Source: Ciceribacter thiooxidans
Lineage (GTDB): Bacteria > Pseudomonadota > Alphaproteobacteria > Rhizobiales > Rhizobiaceae
Assembly: GCF_014126615.1 (NCBI RefSeq)
Contig: NZ_CP059897.1
Span: 186,001 to 250,000, forward strand
Reading direction: 5' to 3'
Length of the DNA: 64,000 nucleotides
Shown here: positions 26,272 to 33,545 of the stretch, piece by piece
Numbering within the stretch: the stretch's first letter is position 1
Layout of the letters: the number at the start of each line of letters is the position of its first letter
Position numbers and translations under genes: made by a program
Notes under the pieces: generated by a model
The model's input: the letters and a program-made list of their open reading frames with translations, nothing else
Databases searched by the model: none
What the model was told of the DNA's origin: nothing

Positions 26272-27403
26272 TCTTCCAGCGCCGATCTCGGCACGGGTGG
26301 CGGCGCTGGACACGATCGCCGCCGTGCTGCCGATGGAGCGGCGCGACAAACTTGCCGAGATCCTCACCGACCAAGACGTGGAAACGCTGCGGCATCTGGT
26401 CAACCAGGGCATGGGCGCCAACACGCTGCGGGCACTGACATCCGATCTCGCCTATCTCGAAGCCTGGTCATACGCTGCAACGGGAAGCCCCCTCCCCTGG
26501 CCGGCACCCGAGGCGCTGCTCCTGAAATTCGTCGCCCACCATCTGTGGGACACGAAAAAGCGAGACACCGATCCGGACCACGGCATGCCAGCCAATGTCC
26601 AGCAAGGACTTCGCGACCAGGGCTTTCTGAGATCGACCGGTCCTCATGCACCGGATACCGTGCGCCGGCGTCTCGCCAGCTGGTCGACGCTGACGAAATG
26701 GCGCCGCCTCGACGGCGCCTTCGCCTCCCCTGCCTTGAAATCTGCCGTCCGGCTGGCCGTCCGCGCCGTGCCGCGGCCGCGAAAGCGCAAGAGCGCCAAG
26801 GCAATCACCGGCGACGTGCTGGCGAAACTGCTGGCGACCTGCGGCGGCGACAACCTACGCGACGTCCGCGACCGGGCGATCCTAATGGTCGCCTTCGCTT
26901 CTGGCGGCCGCCGACGCAGCGAGGTGGCCGGCCTGCGCAAAGAGCAGCTGACGATCGAGCCGCCTGTCGAGGGTGAGGAGGGTGTCCCCCTCCCCTCCCT
27001 GTCGATCCATCTCGGCCGTACCAAGAATTCCGGCGCCAGCCAGGACGAAGTCGTCTATCTGACTGGACGCCCGGTCGAGGCGCTGAACGCCTGGCTGGCG
27101 GCGGCAAATATCGGCGGCGGCAGTGTGTTTCGGGCGATCGACCGCTGGGGAAACGTCTCTCGTCAGGCGCTCGATCCGAAGGCGGTCAACGACATCGTTA
27201 AGCAGCGGACGACAGACGCTGGGCTGGATTCGCGGGAGTTTTCGGCGCACGGGCTTCGCTCCGGCTATCTCACCGAAGCGGCCAACCGCGGCATTCCCCT
27301 GCCCGAGGCGATGGAGCAGTCGCGGCATCGATCGGCCCAGCAGGCGTCGAGCTACTATAACAGTGCGGCCCGGCGAAGTGGCAAGGCCGCCAGGATGCTC
27401 TGA
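26261..27403 (+). CDS. Tyrosine recombinase (site-specific integrase)
   Basis: The catalytic set is complete: R in FASGGRRRSEVAGLRKEQL, K in HLGRTKNSGAS, H-x-x-R in FSAHGLRSGYLTEAANRG, H in AMEQSRHRSAQQASSYYN and the nucleophile Y in the same segment. The N-terminal core-binding SAM-like domain covers about residues 20-170 (QGMGANTLRALTSDLAYLEA). ATG 26261 (MSIDLPAPISARV) is chosen over an upstream GTG because it falls at the end of vapC, overlapping its stop by 11 bp, and gives a natural N-terminus of 380 residues. Family members move integrative elements or resolve plasmid dimers. No excisionase or attachment site was identified next to it. Confidence 0.88.
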   Translation: MSIDLPAPISARVAALDTIAAVLPMERRDKLAEILTDQDVETLRHLVNQGMGANTLRALTSDLAYLEAWSYAATGSPLPWPAPEALLLKFVAHHLWDTKKRDTDPDHGMPANVQQGLRDQGFLRSTGPHAPDTVRRRLASWSTLTKWRRLDGAFASPALKSAVRLAVRAVPRPRKRKSAKAITGDVLAKLLATCGGDNLRDVRDRAILMVAFASGGRRRSEVAGLRKEQLTIEPPVEGEEGVPLPSLSIHLGRTKNSGASQDEVVYLTGRPVEALNAWLAAANIGGGSVFRAIDRWGNVSRQALDPKAVNDIVKQRTTDAGLDSREFSAHGLRSGYLTEAANRGIPLPEAMEQSRHRSAQQASSYYNSAARRSGKAARML

Positions 27404-27567
27404 AGACCGCGCTGCCAACACCGCCCATGATCGCTTTTCCGGCTTGCATGGATTGAAGCGCATCGCCGCCGGCAGAGACAGCAGGTCTCCAAAGAGCATC
27501 GTCAAGCGCGCGATCAGAAGGACCATCGACCAACGGGGTTTACGATTTTACCTGATCGGCGCGATCC

Positions 27568-28808
27568 TTGTATACTGCGGTTATCGGCCACGGTTTGGGC
27601 GAGGAGACCGCGTCGCAGAAGATCGAGCATCTCGGTCTGATGTTCGGGGCTTTGGCCGCCTCGCCAACCGGGCCCGTCAAGGGACGCGGCATCCCGCTCA
27701 GCCAGTTGACCTTCGGCCTCCTGATCTTTCCGGGCGTCTGGACTGGTATCTGCAATGGCGGGAGCAGCGACGTGGCTTCTACACCAAGTGGGAAGAAGAC
27801 ATGTTGACGGTCGCACAGGCCCTTACGCGCTCGGAGGTTGGCTGGGTCCGCCAGCATCGGGAACTTCTGAACACTGTCAGGCCGATCGAAGGCCTGATCA
27901 CGCCGGAAGAGATCGAATTCGCATCCCGCGACTGGCACGGCGCTTGCGACGCCTTCCATCGGCATGCCGCCAATCGCTCCAAGGAAATCCAGCGCGTGAT
28001 GCGTGTGCACCGTGATCCCTTTGAGCCGATCATGTGCATCCTGGAGGCAGACAGCCCACTGGCGGAGTATCGCAAAATCACCGACGAGATCGTGAAGCGC
28101 ATGCCGGACGAAGATCGCTACCCTCGGGCGGCCGCGGAGGCTGTGCGATGCTTCCTGCTGCTTCGGCTCGGACTGCTTCTGGGTCTCCGGCAGAAGAATC
28201 TCCGCCAGCTTCGCGTCTGCCCTCGTGGCCACTTCCCGACCTCCGAGCGACGGCTGGAAGACATGAAATGCGGCGAGCTCCGCTGGAGCGATCGGGAAGG
28301 CGGATGGGAGGTGCTCATCCCGTCGGTTGCCTTCAAGAATTCCGGTTCATCCTTCTTCGGGCAAAAGCCGTTTAGGCTGATCCTGCCGGACCTGCTCGAT
28401 CTCTACACATACCTCGAAGCGTACATCGATCGTGATCGCGGTATCCCGCTCGGCCCAGCAAAGGATCCCGGCACGCTGTTCGTCAAGACCGTGAAGACGA
28501 CCAGCCTGGATGCAGCATACGACTCCGCCAAATTCTACGAGGCATGGCGGACTGTGATCCAGCGTTATGGGATCTATAATCCCTATACCGGTCGCGGCGC
28601 CATCAACGGCCTGCTGCCGCACGGCCCGCACAACCTTCGGGATATTCTGGCGACCCATATCCTCAAGCAGACCGGATCCTACGAACAGGCAAGCTACGCG
28701 ATCCAGGACACGCCCGACGTGGTGCAGCAGTACTACGGCCGCTTCCTGCCTCAGGACAAGGCCGCCCTTGCGGCCCGAATTCTGAATCAGGTATGGGAGG
28801 CAGCATAG
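27568..28808 (+). pseudogene. Second tyrosine recombinase, frameshifted
   Basis: Two frames join into one protein. From TTG 27568 one frame encodes GEETASQKIEHLGLMFGAL and LTFGLLIFPGVW; from about 27740 another continues DWYLQWREQRRGFYTKWEED through the catalytic region: R in LLLGLRQKNLRQLRV, K near SVAFKNSGSS, HNLRDILATHIL and the tyrosine in VVQQYYGRFLP. Adding one G at 27740-27741 (TGGAC to TGGGAC) restores FPGVWDWYLQWRE, so the break is a single missing base. The region before 27568 (27404-27567) contains no clear start or N-terminus, so the 5' end may also be damaged. Without the frameshift it would be a C-terminally intact integrase-like protein. Confidence 0.72.
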
Positions 28809-28859
28809 CGTTCCCTTCAAACCTTGATGGATATAGCACTTGGTGCCATATAGTCCAAT

Positions 28860-29137
28860 GACAGAACGAGTGTTCAAGACAGCGTGGTTCGCCAAGGCGG
28901 CGAAGAAGGCGCGGATCTCCGACAATGCCCTGGCAAAGGCAATCCATCAGGTGCCCTCGGTCAGGCCGGGCGAACATCGAAGATGACGAGCTTCTGGCAT
29001 TCCGGAGACTCGCCGATCTTTACCGTCGAAAGACGAACCCCGACCTGGAAGCGGAAATCGAGACCCGCGCACTGTTGGAGATAGACCATGGCGACCAAAC
29101 GGAAGTTCAAGAGCGACGCCTTCGAGGCGATCCATAG
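28860..29137 (+). pseudogene. RelE/HigB-type toxin remnant with internal deletion
   Basis: The start reads MTERVFKTAWFAKAAKKARI and SDNALAKAIHQV, the N-terminus of RelE/HigB-like toxins of this group, then breaks at about 28952. Translation in another frame resumes at about 28970 with NIEDDELLAFRRLADLYRR, the usual C-terminal helix of the same family. The central beta-strand block that carries catalytic residues in full-length relatives (about 35 codons) is missing and there is a frame change as well, so the toxin cannot be functional. The cognate antitoxin follows intact at 29088, overlapping the end of this frame. Confidence 0.75.
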
Positions 29138-29411
29138 TGCGGTCGAGGGCATGTTCGCGGCTGGGACCATCGACAAGGAAACGATGCGGACCTTCGATGA
29201 GAACTGCCTCGTCGTTCCGCAGGAACTGACGCCCGGCGAAATCAAGGCGCTGCGCGAGAGCAGCCATGTCAGCCAGCCAGTCTTTGCCTGTTATCTCAAC
29301 ACGAGCCCATCGACGGTTCAGAAATGGGAAACCGGGGCCAAGCGGCCGAGCGGGCCGGCGCTCAAGCTCCTGTCGCTCGTTCAGAAGCACGGATTGCAGA
29401 TACTTGCATAA
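29088..29411 (+). CDS. HigA/NadS-like XRE antitoxin (orphaned)
   Basis: The 107-residue protein carries a lambda-repressor-like helix-turn-helix: TPGEIKALRESSHVSQPVFA and LNTSPSTVQKWETGAKRPSG, ending with ALKLLSLVQKHGLQIL. This is the usual form of HigA/NadS antitoxins encoded after RelE-type toxins. Its partner at 28860 has lost its core, so the antitoxin is an orphan; it may persist as a repressor or as protection against related toxins on other replicons. The reading frame looks undamaged and starts at ATG 29088 with no strong ribosome-binding site, consistent with coupling to the former toxin gene. Confidence 0.85.
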   Translation: MATKRKFKSDAFEAIHSAVEGMFAAGTIDKETMRTFDENCLVVPQELTPGEIKALRESSHVSQPVFACYLNTSPSTVQKWETGAKRPSGPALKLLSLVQKHGLQILA

Positions 29412-29492
29412 CGAGATCCCGCACCGCGCCTAAAGATCCGAACTCCTGAGCAGCTGAAAGATGATCTGGCTGGTCGAACCTACAATAAGGCG

Positions 29493-30220
29493 ATGAACAA
29501 CAGAGGCCTTCAGCAGATGCTCGGCCGGTCCAAGGGTTCGATCGAGTTCAAGAACTGCAATATCTCGGCTGCCTTGGTCGGCTTCGGACTGCCGTATATC
29601 ATTGGGTATCAGCCTCGCTTCAACTTTCAGATGACGCTGGCGGAGGCCATTTCGAGGCGGCTTGCGAAGAACCCCTCGTTCGAGGCAACAGGCGCGGCCA
29701 GGTTGGTCCAAGATTTTGCTGAGGCGCCGCCCTTGTTCTTCGGTGTGCCGCCGACGTTGCAGAATGCCCCACCTCCGTCCGAGTTGTCACAGGTCGAAGC
29801 AATCGCGCGCAGATTTGATGTGGCGGGAAAGGATGAGAGAAACCGCGCCCTTGGAAAGGCCGGTGAAGAGCGCGTTTTCCATCATGAAGGCGCCCATCTT
29901 CAAGCCTCAGGTCGAAGAGATCTTGCCGCGAAAGTCCGTTGGGTATCTCAGGAGGACGGTGACGGCGCCGGTTATGATATTGCCAGTTTCGCCCCGAATG
30001 GGGCGGCTCGCTCCTCGAAGTCAAGACGACAAACGGGTGGGAGCGTACGCCCTTTTACATCTCAAGGAACGAGCTCGAGGTTTCGAATGCCCGGCGCAAT
30101 GAATGGAGCCTGGTACGTCTGTTCGACTTTTCCCGCGAAGCCCGTGCATTCGAGCTCCGGCCCCCACTCGAAGCCCATGCTTCGCTGATCGCAACGCAAT
30201 ATCAAGCTGCCTTCAATTGA
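29493..30220 (+). pseudogene. DUF3883-type protein, frameshifted
   Basis: The first frame gives GRSKGSIEFKNCNISAALVG, IIGYQPRFNFQMTLAEAI and GKAGEERVFHHEGAHL; after about 30003 a second frame continues LLEVKTTNGWERTPFYISRN, ELEVSNARRNEWSLVRLFDF and a stop at 30218-30220. EVKTT followed by TPFYISRNE is the DUF3883 signature, a PD-(D/E)XK-like domain common in restriction and defence proteins. One more G in the GGGG run at 30000-30003 joins the frames as NGGGSLLEVKTT. Upstream of ATG 29493 the frame is open back to the antitoxin stop and reads TPEQLKDDLAGRTYNKA, which is homologous-looking but lacks a start, so the 5' end may be truncated. Confidence 0.7.
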
Positions 30221-30339
30221 AGGTCGCTACGGAGCGGCGATCCTGTGGACCACCTTTGGGAAATTGCCGACATCATTGAGGCAGGGGGACCTAGCGACCC
30301 GGGCACCCCAGACGTGTCAGCTCATCAAGGTTTCAGTTA

Positions 30340-30368
30340 TTGCAGTTACGGATGATGCGCACTATATT
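30340..30368 (+). promoter_or_regulatory. Sigma70-type promoter upstream of the excisionase-like antitoxin
   Basis: TTGCAG (30340-30345) and TATATT (30363-30368) are spaced by 17 bp and lie 21 bp upstream of the ATG at 30390, with AAGGAGA between as ribosome-binding site. Confidence 0.7.
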
Positions 30369-30389
30369 GGCGATCAAGGAGACATCGCC

Positions 30390-30836
30390 ATGGCCAGCCA
30401 GATCGTTCATTTCGTCGGATTGTCGGATCGTGACCGCAAGACAGCCTCGCCCTTGCCGAAGTTGGCTGCGGGCGACAAGCTGGAACTTCACGTTCGTCAC
30501 GAAGGTGGCAGGAAACAGACGCTCTCGATACCGCCATCGGCCACCGCGGCTGTCGAAGCGCTTCTGGCGCATATGCTGCGCGGCGAACGCGTCGCCGTAC
30601 TGACCGAAGATCAGGAACTGAGCCCGACCGAAGCCTCGGCCATCCTTGGCATCTCGCGACCACTCGTCGTCCTGCGCATGGATCGGGGAGATCTGCCATT
30701 CCGCTATGTGGGCAAACACCGCCGCGCCCTCTTGAAAGACGTGCTCGCGCTGAAATCCAGGCTCGACACCCGGCAGACCGCGGTGGACGCGCTTGCCGAG
30801 GACACCGAGGACCTGATCCAAACCCATGGCCTCTAA
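30390..30836 (+). CDS. Excisionase-type helix-turn-helix antitoxin of a PIN module
   Basis: The 148-residue product has an N-terminal strand-rich part (MASQIVHFVGLSDRDRK) and a MerR/excisionase-like helix-turn-helix at ELSPTEASAILGISRPLVVL followed by DLPFRYVGKHRRALLKDVLA. Proteins of this shape are antitoxins encoded directly before PIN-domain toxins. ATG 30390 is chosen over an upstream in-frame start because AAGGAGA lies seven bases before it and the promoter is well placed. The stop overlaps the start of a PIN-domain frame at 30826 that has been truncated, so this antitoxin has also lost its toxin. Confidence 0.82.
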   Translation: MASQIVHFVGLSDRDRKTASPLPKLAAGDKLELHVRHEGGRKQTLSIPPSATAAVEALLAHMLRGERVAVLTEDQELSPTEASAILGISRPLVVLRMDRGDLPFRYVGKHRRALLKDVLALKSRLDTRQTAVDALAEDTEDLIQTHGL

Positions 30837-30978
30837 ACCGCCCGTCGCGGTCTACGACGCCTGCGCCCTCTATCCCTTTCATCTGCGCAACGTCCTAATC
30901 CAGGGCGCCTTCGACGACCTCGTCGAGGCACGCTGGACCGACGACATCCATGATGAGTGGATGGTAAGCGTCCGGTGA
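30826..30978 (+). pseudogene. PIN-domain toxin, truncated after 50 codons
   Basis: The frame starts MASKPPVAVYDACALYPFHL, whose D in VYDACALYP is the first PIN aspartate, continues RWTDDIHDEWM and stops at 30976-30978 after VSVR. Full-length members have about 190 residues, so only the N-terminal quarter with one metal ligand and the E in DEW is left. It overlaps the antitoxin stop by 11 bp, as in intact modules. The sequence right after (30979-31085) does not continue the domain in another frame, so this is a deletion and not a simple frameshift. Confidence 0.8.
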
Positions 30979-31085
30979 GGCAGCTTCGCGCTGATGCCCG
31001 CCTCTACTTTACCGAAACGGCTCGACCGCGCTCCATGGACCACCCCGCCTCCATCCTGCCGCCTCGGATATTTCGTCCCCCGAAA

Positions 31086-31131
31086 CTTGTCGTGGCCGGC
31101 AAATGTGCTATATGTAGTGACATACCTACAT
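31086..31131 (+). promoter_or_regulatory. Promoter and operator of the second Phd/VapC module
   Basis: TTGTC at 31087-31091 and TATATG at 31109-31114 form a plausible promoter with 16-17 bp spacing. Overlapping the -10 is a nested dyad: TATGT/ACATA (31111-31124) and ATGTAG/CTACAT (31112-31131). Position over the -10 fits autorepression by the Phd-type antitoxin at 31143. Confidence 0.6.
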
Positions 31132-31142
31132 CGGAGTGTGCG

Positions 31143-31397
31143 ATGACCGTCACAACGCTTTCGAGCCGCGAGCTCAACCATGATGTCAGCAGCGCCAAGA
31201 AGGCGGCACAGAGCGGACCCGTGATCATCACGGATCGCGGCAGGCCCTCGCACGTCCTGATGACCTATGAGGAGTTCGAGCGCCTTTCCGGAACGCGTCG
31301 CAGCCTTACTGCTGCCCTTTCCATGCCGGGTCTGTCCGACATCGAGTTTGCGCCCACACGGATCACCATCAGACCTCGCGAGGTTGACCTGTCTTGA
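31143..31397 (+). CDS. Phd/YefM-family antitoxin
   Basis: The 84-residue protein begins MTVTTLSSRELNHDVSSAKK and continues GPVIITDRGRPSHVLMTYEE, the Phd/YefM DNA-binding fold; the C-terminal part FAPTRITIRPREVDLS should contact the toxin. ATG 31143 is preferred over a longer upstream frame because it begins the conserved domain and lies just downstream of the operator at 31111-31131. Its stop overlaps the TTG start of the following PIN toxin by four bases (TTGA). The module is apparently intact, unlike its two neighbours to the left. Confidence 0.88.
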   Translation: MTVTTLSSRELNHDVSSAKKAAQSGPVIITDRGRPSHVLMTYEEFERLSGTRRSLTAALSMPGLSDIEFAPTRITIRPREVDLS

Positions 31398-31816
31398 CTT
31401 TCCTCCTGGATACCAATGTCGTCTCCGAGCTTCGCAAGATCGGAGACGGCAAGGCTGATCCCAACGTTCTGGCCTGGATCGAAGCGGAGGATGCGATCCG
31501 GTTCTACATCTCGGCGATTACCATTCTCGAGCTGGAACGGGGCGTGCTTGGTGTGCAGCGTCGGGACGCGAGACAAGGTGCGCGTCTGCGCTCATGGCTT
31601 GACGATCGCGTCCGGCCCGAGTTTTCCGGGCGTATCTTGCCGATCGACGACGCCGTCGCCACCCGTTGCGCGCATTTACACGTTCCCGACCGACGCAATG
31701 AAGCCGATGCGCTGATCGCCGCCACGGCCCTGGTTCGTAACCTGACGGTCGTTACACGCAACGTGAAGGACTTCGAAGGAACCGGTGTAATTGTCGTCGA
31801 TCCCTGGCTGGCTTGA
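31394..31816 (+). CDS. VapC-type (FitB-like) PIN-domain toxin
   Basis: The product of 140 residues starts FLLDTNVVSELRKIGDGKAD, then ISAITILELERGVLGVQRRD with the conserved glutamate, RRNEADALIAATALVRNLTV and VVTRNVKDFEGTGVIVVDPW, so all four acidic PIN positions are present. The start codon is a TTG at 31394 overlapping the antitoxin stop, giving tight coupling. NVxDFxxTGVxVxNPW is the typical C-terminus of the FitB/VapC group. It is a predicted endoribonuclease neutralised by the preceding Phd-type antitoxin. Confidence 0.88.
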   Translation: MTFLLDTNVVSELRKIGDGKADPNVLAWIEAEDAIRFYISAITILELERGVLGVQRRDARQGARLRSWLDDRVRPEFSGRILPIDDAVATRCAHLHVPDRRNEADALIAATALVRNLTVVTRNVKDFEGTGVIVVDPWLA

Positions 31817-31993
31817 ATCGGCGCGGAGCGCTTTTATCCGGAGTTTGGACGCCAAACCGCACCGCCCGTCCTCGACATAAAATGAATGATAAGATTGCCT
31901 TGTCGCTCTCATTTGCTCCGGCCGGAGCAGGTTGGATCATCGTCAAAAGGACCAGGGAGCGGCTGGACTTCTCAGAAAGTCGGCGAAGGCTGG

Positions 31994-32902
31994 CTACCTG
32001 GCGTCCCGCTCCAAGCGTTCCAAATGTTCAGAACAGACACCTTGGACCAGTTCGAGCAAAACCGCCGTTCGCTCCAAAAGCCACGCAAGCGCTTCCTCGC
32101 TGATCTCGAAATGCTTTGAGTAGCGCGCCTTCACATAAGCCTCATTGATCGTGTTGAACCAGGCTCGCTCCCGGTGCTGATCGCGTGGGAACGCGTCCGC
32201 CAGACGCTGGTCCTGATCCTCAGCAAGTGAGCGGAGGAACTTGATGTTGTGTGATGGTGGGCCGTAATTGGTGAGCGTCAGGAGAACGCAGGAATAGGCT
32301 TGTTCAAGTGACTGGTGCAATTCGAAAGCAGCCACGCGTACGTGCCCTTCGCTAAGATAGAATTGAGCACCTTTCAAGAAGGTCGCCGATAATAATGATC
32401 GCTCGCCGAAATGCTCCCTCGCCACCCGCAAACGGTCAGCGGGCTTCAGAGGCTTCGGTTCGGCGAGCGGCTCGTCGTCAAGCTCATAAAGAACGATGCC
32501 TTCCTTGCGGATATCCGAGAAGAAATACTGTCCCTCTTTCAGGTAGCTATTCACCTCCCTGCGCGAATGGACGATGAAGCTGACCGGCGTACTGATCCCC
32601 GGATCCCGCATCAGCCGATCCGCTGCCTTGTTCCAGTAGGCGGCAAAGTCGGTGAACTTGCGATTGTTCACGATGACAAGAAGATCGAAATCCGATCGGT
32701 ATCCTTTCCGGGTATGCGGCTCGTCGACGAACGTGCCGCGGGCATAGGAACCGAACAGAATGATTTTCAGCACGCGTCCGCGCTTCTTCGCCTCGGAGAC
32801 GGCTCCCTTCAGCGCATCCTCGAACTCCTCGAGAATGATCTCGACCACACGGCCAAGTTCGCGCTGTTTGACCGGCGGCAGGTGGGCGATGCTTGTCTTC
32901 AT
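31994..32902 (-). CDS. Nucleotidyltransferase (MNT)-HEPN fusion protein
   Basis: The N-terminal half is a minimal nucleotidyltransferase: KIILFGSYARGTFVDE (GS-x-ARG) and YRSDFDLLVIVNNRKF (D-x-D). The C-terminal half (from about residue 170) is a helical HEPN domain with LKGAQFYLSEGHVRVAAFEL and HQSLEQAYSCVLLTL, and an RYSKHFEIS segment near the end. Separate MNT and HEPN proteins form toxin-antitoxin pairs in which the MNT part AMPylates the HEPN ribonuclease; here both are in one 302-residue chain. ATG 32902 is used; a TTG two codons upstream is possible. It is monocistronic at the right edge of the toxin-antitoxin cluster. Confidence 0.83.
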   Translation of the reverse strand: MKTSIAHLPPVKQRELGRVVEIILEEFEDALKGAVSEAKKRGRVLKIILFGSYARGTFVDEPHTRKGYRSDFDLLVIVNNRKFTDFAAYWNKAADRLMRDPGISTPVSFIVHSRREVNSYLKEGQYFFSDIRKEGIVLYELDDEPLAEPKPLKPADRLRVAREHFGERSLLSATFLKGAQFYLSEGHVRVAAFELHQSLEQAYSCVLLTLTNYGPPSHNIKFLRSLAEDQDQRLADAFPRDQHRERAWFNTINEAYVKARYSKHFEISEEALAWLLERTAVLLELVQGVCSEHLERLERDAR

Positions 32903-33384
32903 CAGCAATCAACACCCCTTCCGTGTCTGATTCGAATAGCTTTTCCGGCTTGCGCGGCAAGCCACAGTGCCAAAAGCCTCTGCACCTTTCAACGAAGGGT
33001 TTGCAAAATCGCCTTCACATTCGTTTTGCACAATGCAGGTCGCAACAGCAACTGTCTGACGTTCCCACAGGATCTCCCTTTCCGCCAGAGAGATGAACTG
33101 CTGATCCGAGGAAGCACCGTCGGGCCGCCGCCTGCTCCGCGGCATCACGATGGCCCTTGAGCGATGCCGAGCTGTCGTCCATTCCGAGCAATTGGACCGG
33201 AAGAAGCATTTCACCCGATGCGCAGGGTTCATCGGGCCAATTGCCGCCATTGCCTTTGAGCACGCCAAAGCCGCCGATCACGTTGTGCAACAGCTTATTG
33301 CCGACCCCGAATAACTGCGGCGCGACCGAGGAGCCGAAACAAAGCACGCTGATCCGGCCCGCAACCACGACGGCGGCTCGACTC
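32903..33384. other. Region without recognisable gene
   Basis: Between the MNT-HEPN gene and the CadC-like regulator (32903-33545) no coding frame gives a recognisable protein on either strand. The composition is coding-like in places, so it may hold the remains of an old gene. A conspicuous palindrome lies at 33385-33421; the rest (33422-33545) is also empty. Confidence 0.5.
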
Positions 33385-33421
33385 CGGCGTTATACTGTTT
33401 TTGAAAAACAACATAACGCCG
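33385..33421. repeat. Long interrupted palindrome
   Basis: CGGCGTTAT (33385-33393) pairs with ATAACGCCG (33413-33421), and inside it TGTTTTT (33396-33402) pairs with AAAAACA (33404-33410) around a single central G; only the two-base AC steps on each side break the symmetry. It lies downstream of the regulator gene ending at 33546 and has no T tract. Confidence 0.7.
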
Positions 33422-33545
33422 AGCGGGCAAGGAATAAGACGCTGGTAGACACATCGGAACGCGAGGGTTCGAACCGACGACACGTGGACCGGTGCCGAGT
33501 ATTCTTGCCTTCCGTGCAGCTGCGGCCGCATTGCAGGCCGCGACG

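Noticed and set aside
29412..29492. A possible upstream extension of the DUF3883 gene
   Set aside because: The frame is open and the translation looks homologous, but there is no plausible start codon, so it was not included in the feature.
33421..33490. A tRNA-like motif (GCTGGTAGA ... GGGTTCGAACC) on the plus strand
   Set aside because: The distance between the D-loop-like and T-loop-like parts is about 17 bases, too short for an anticodon arm, and the acceptor ends do not pair.
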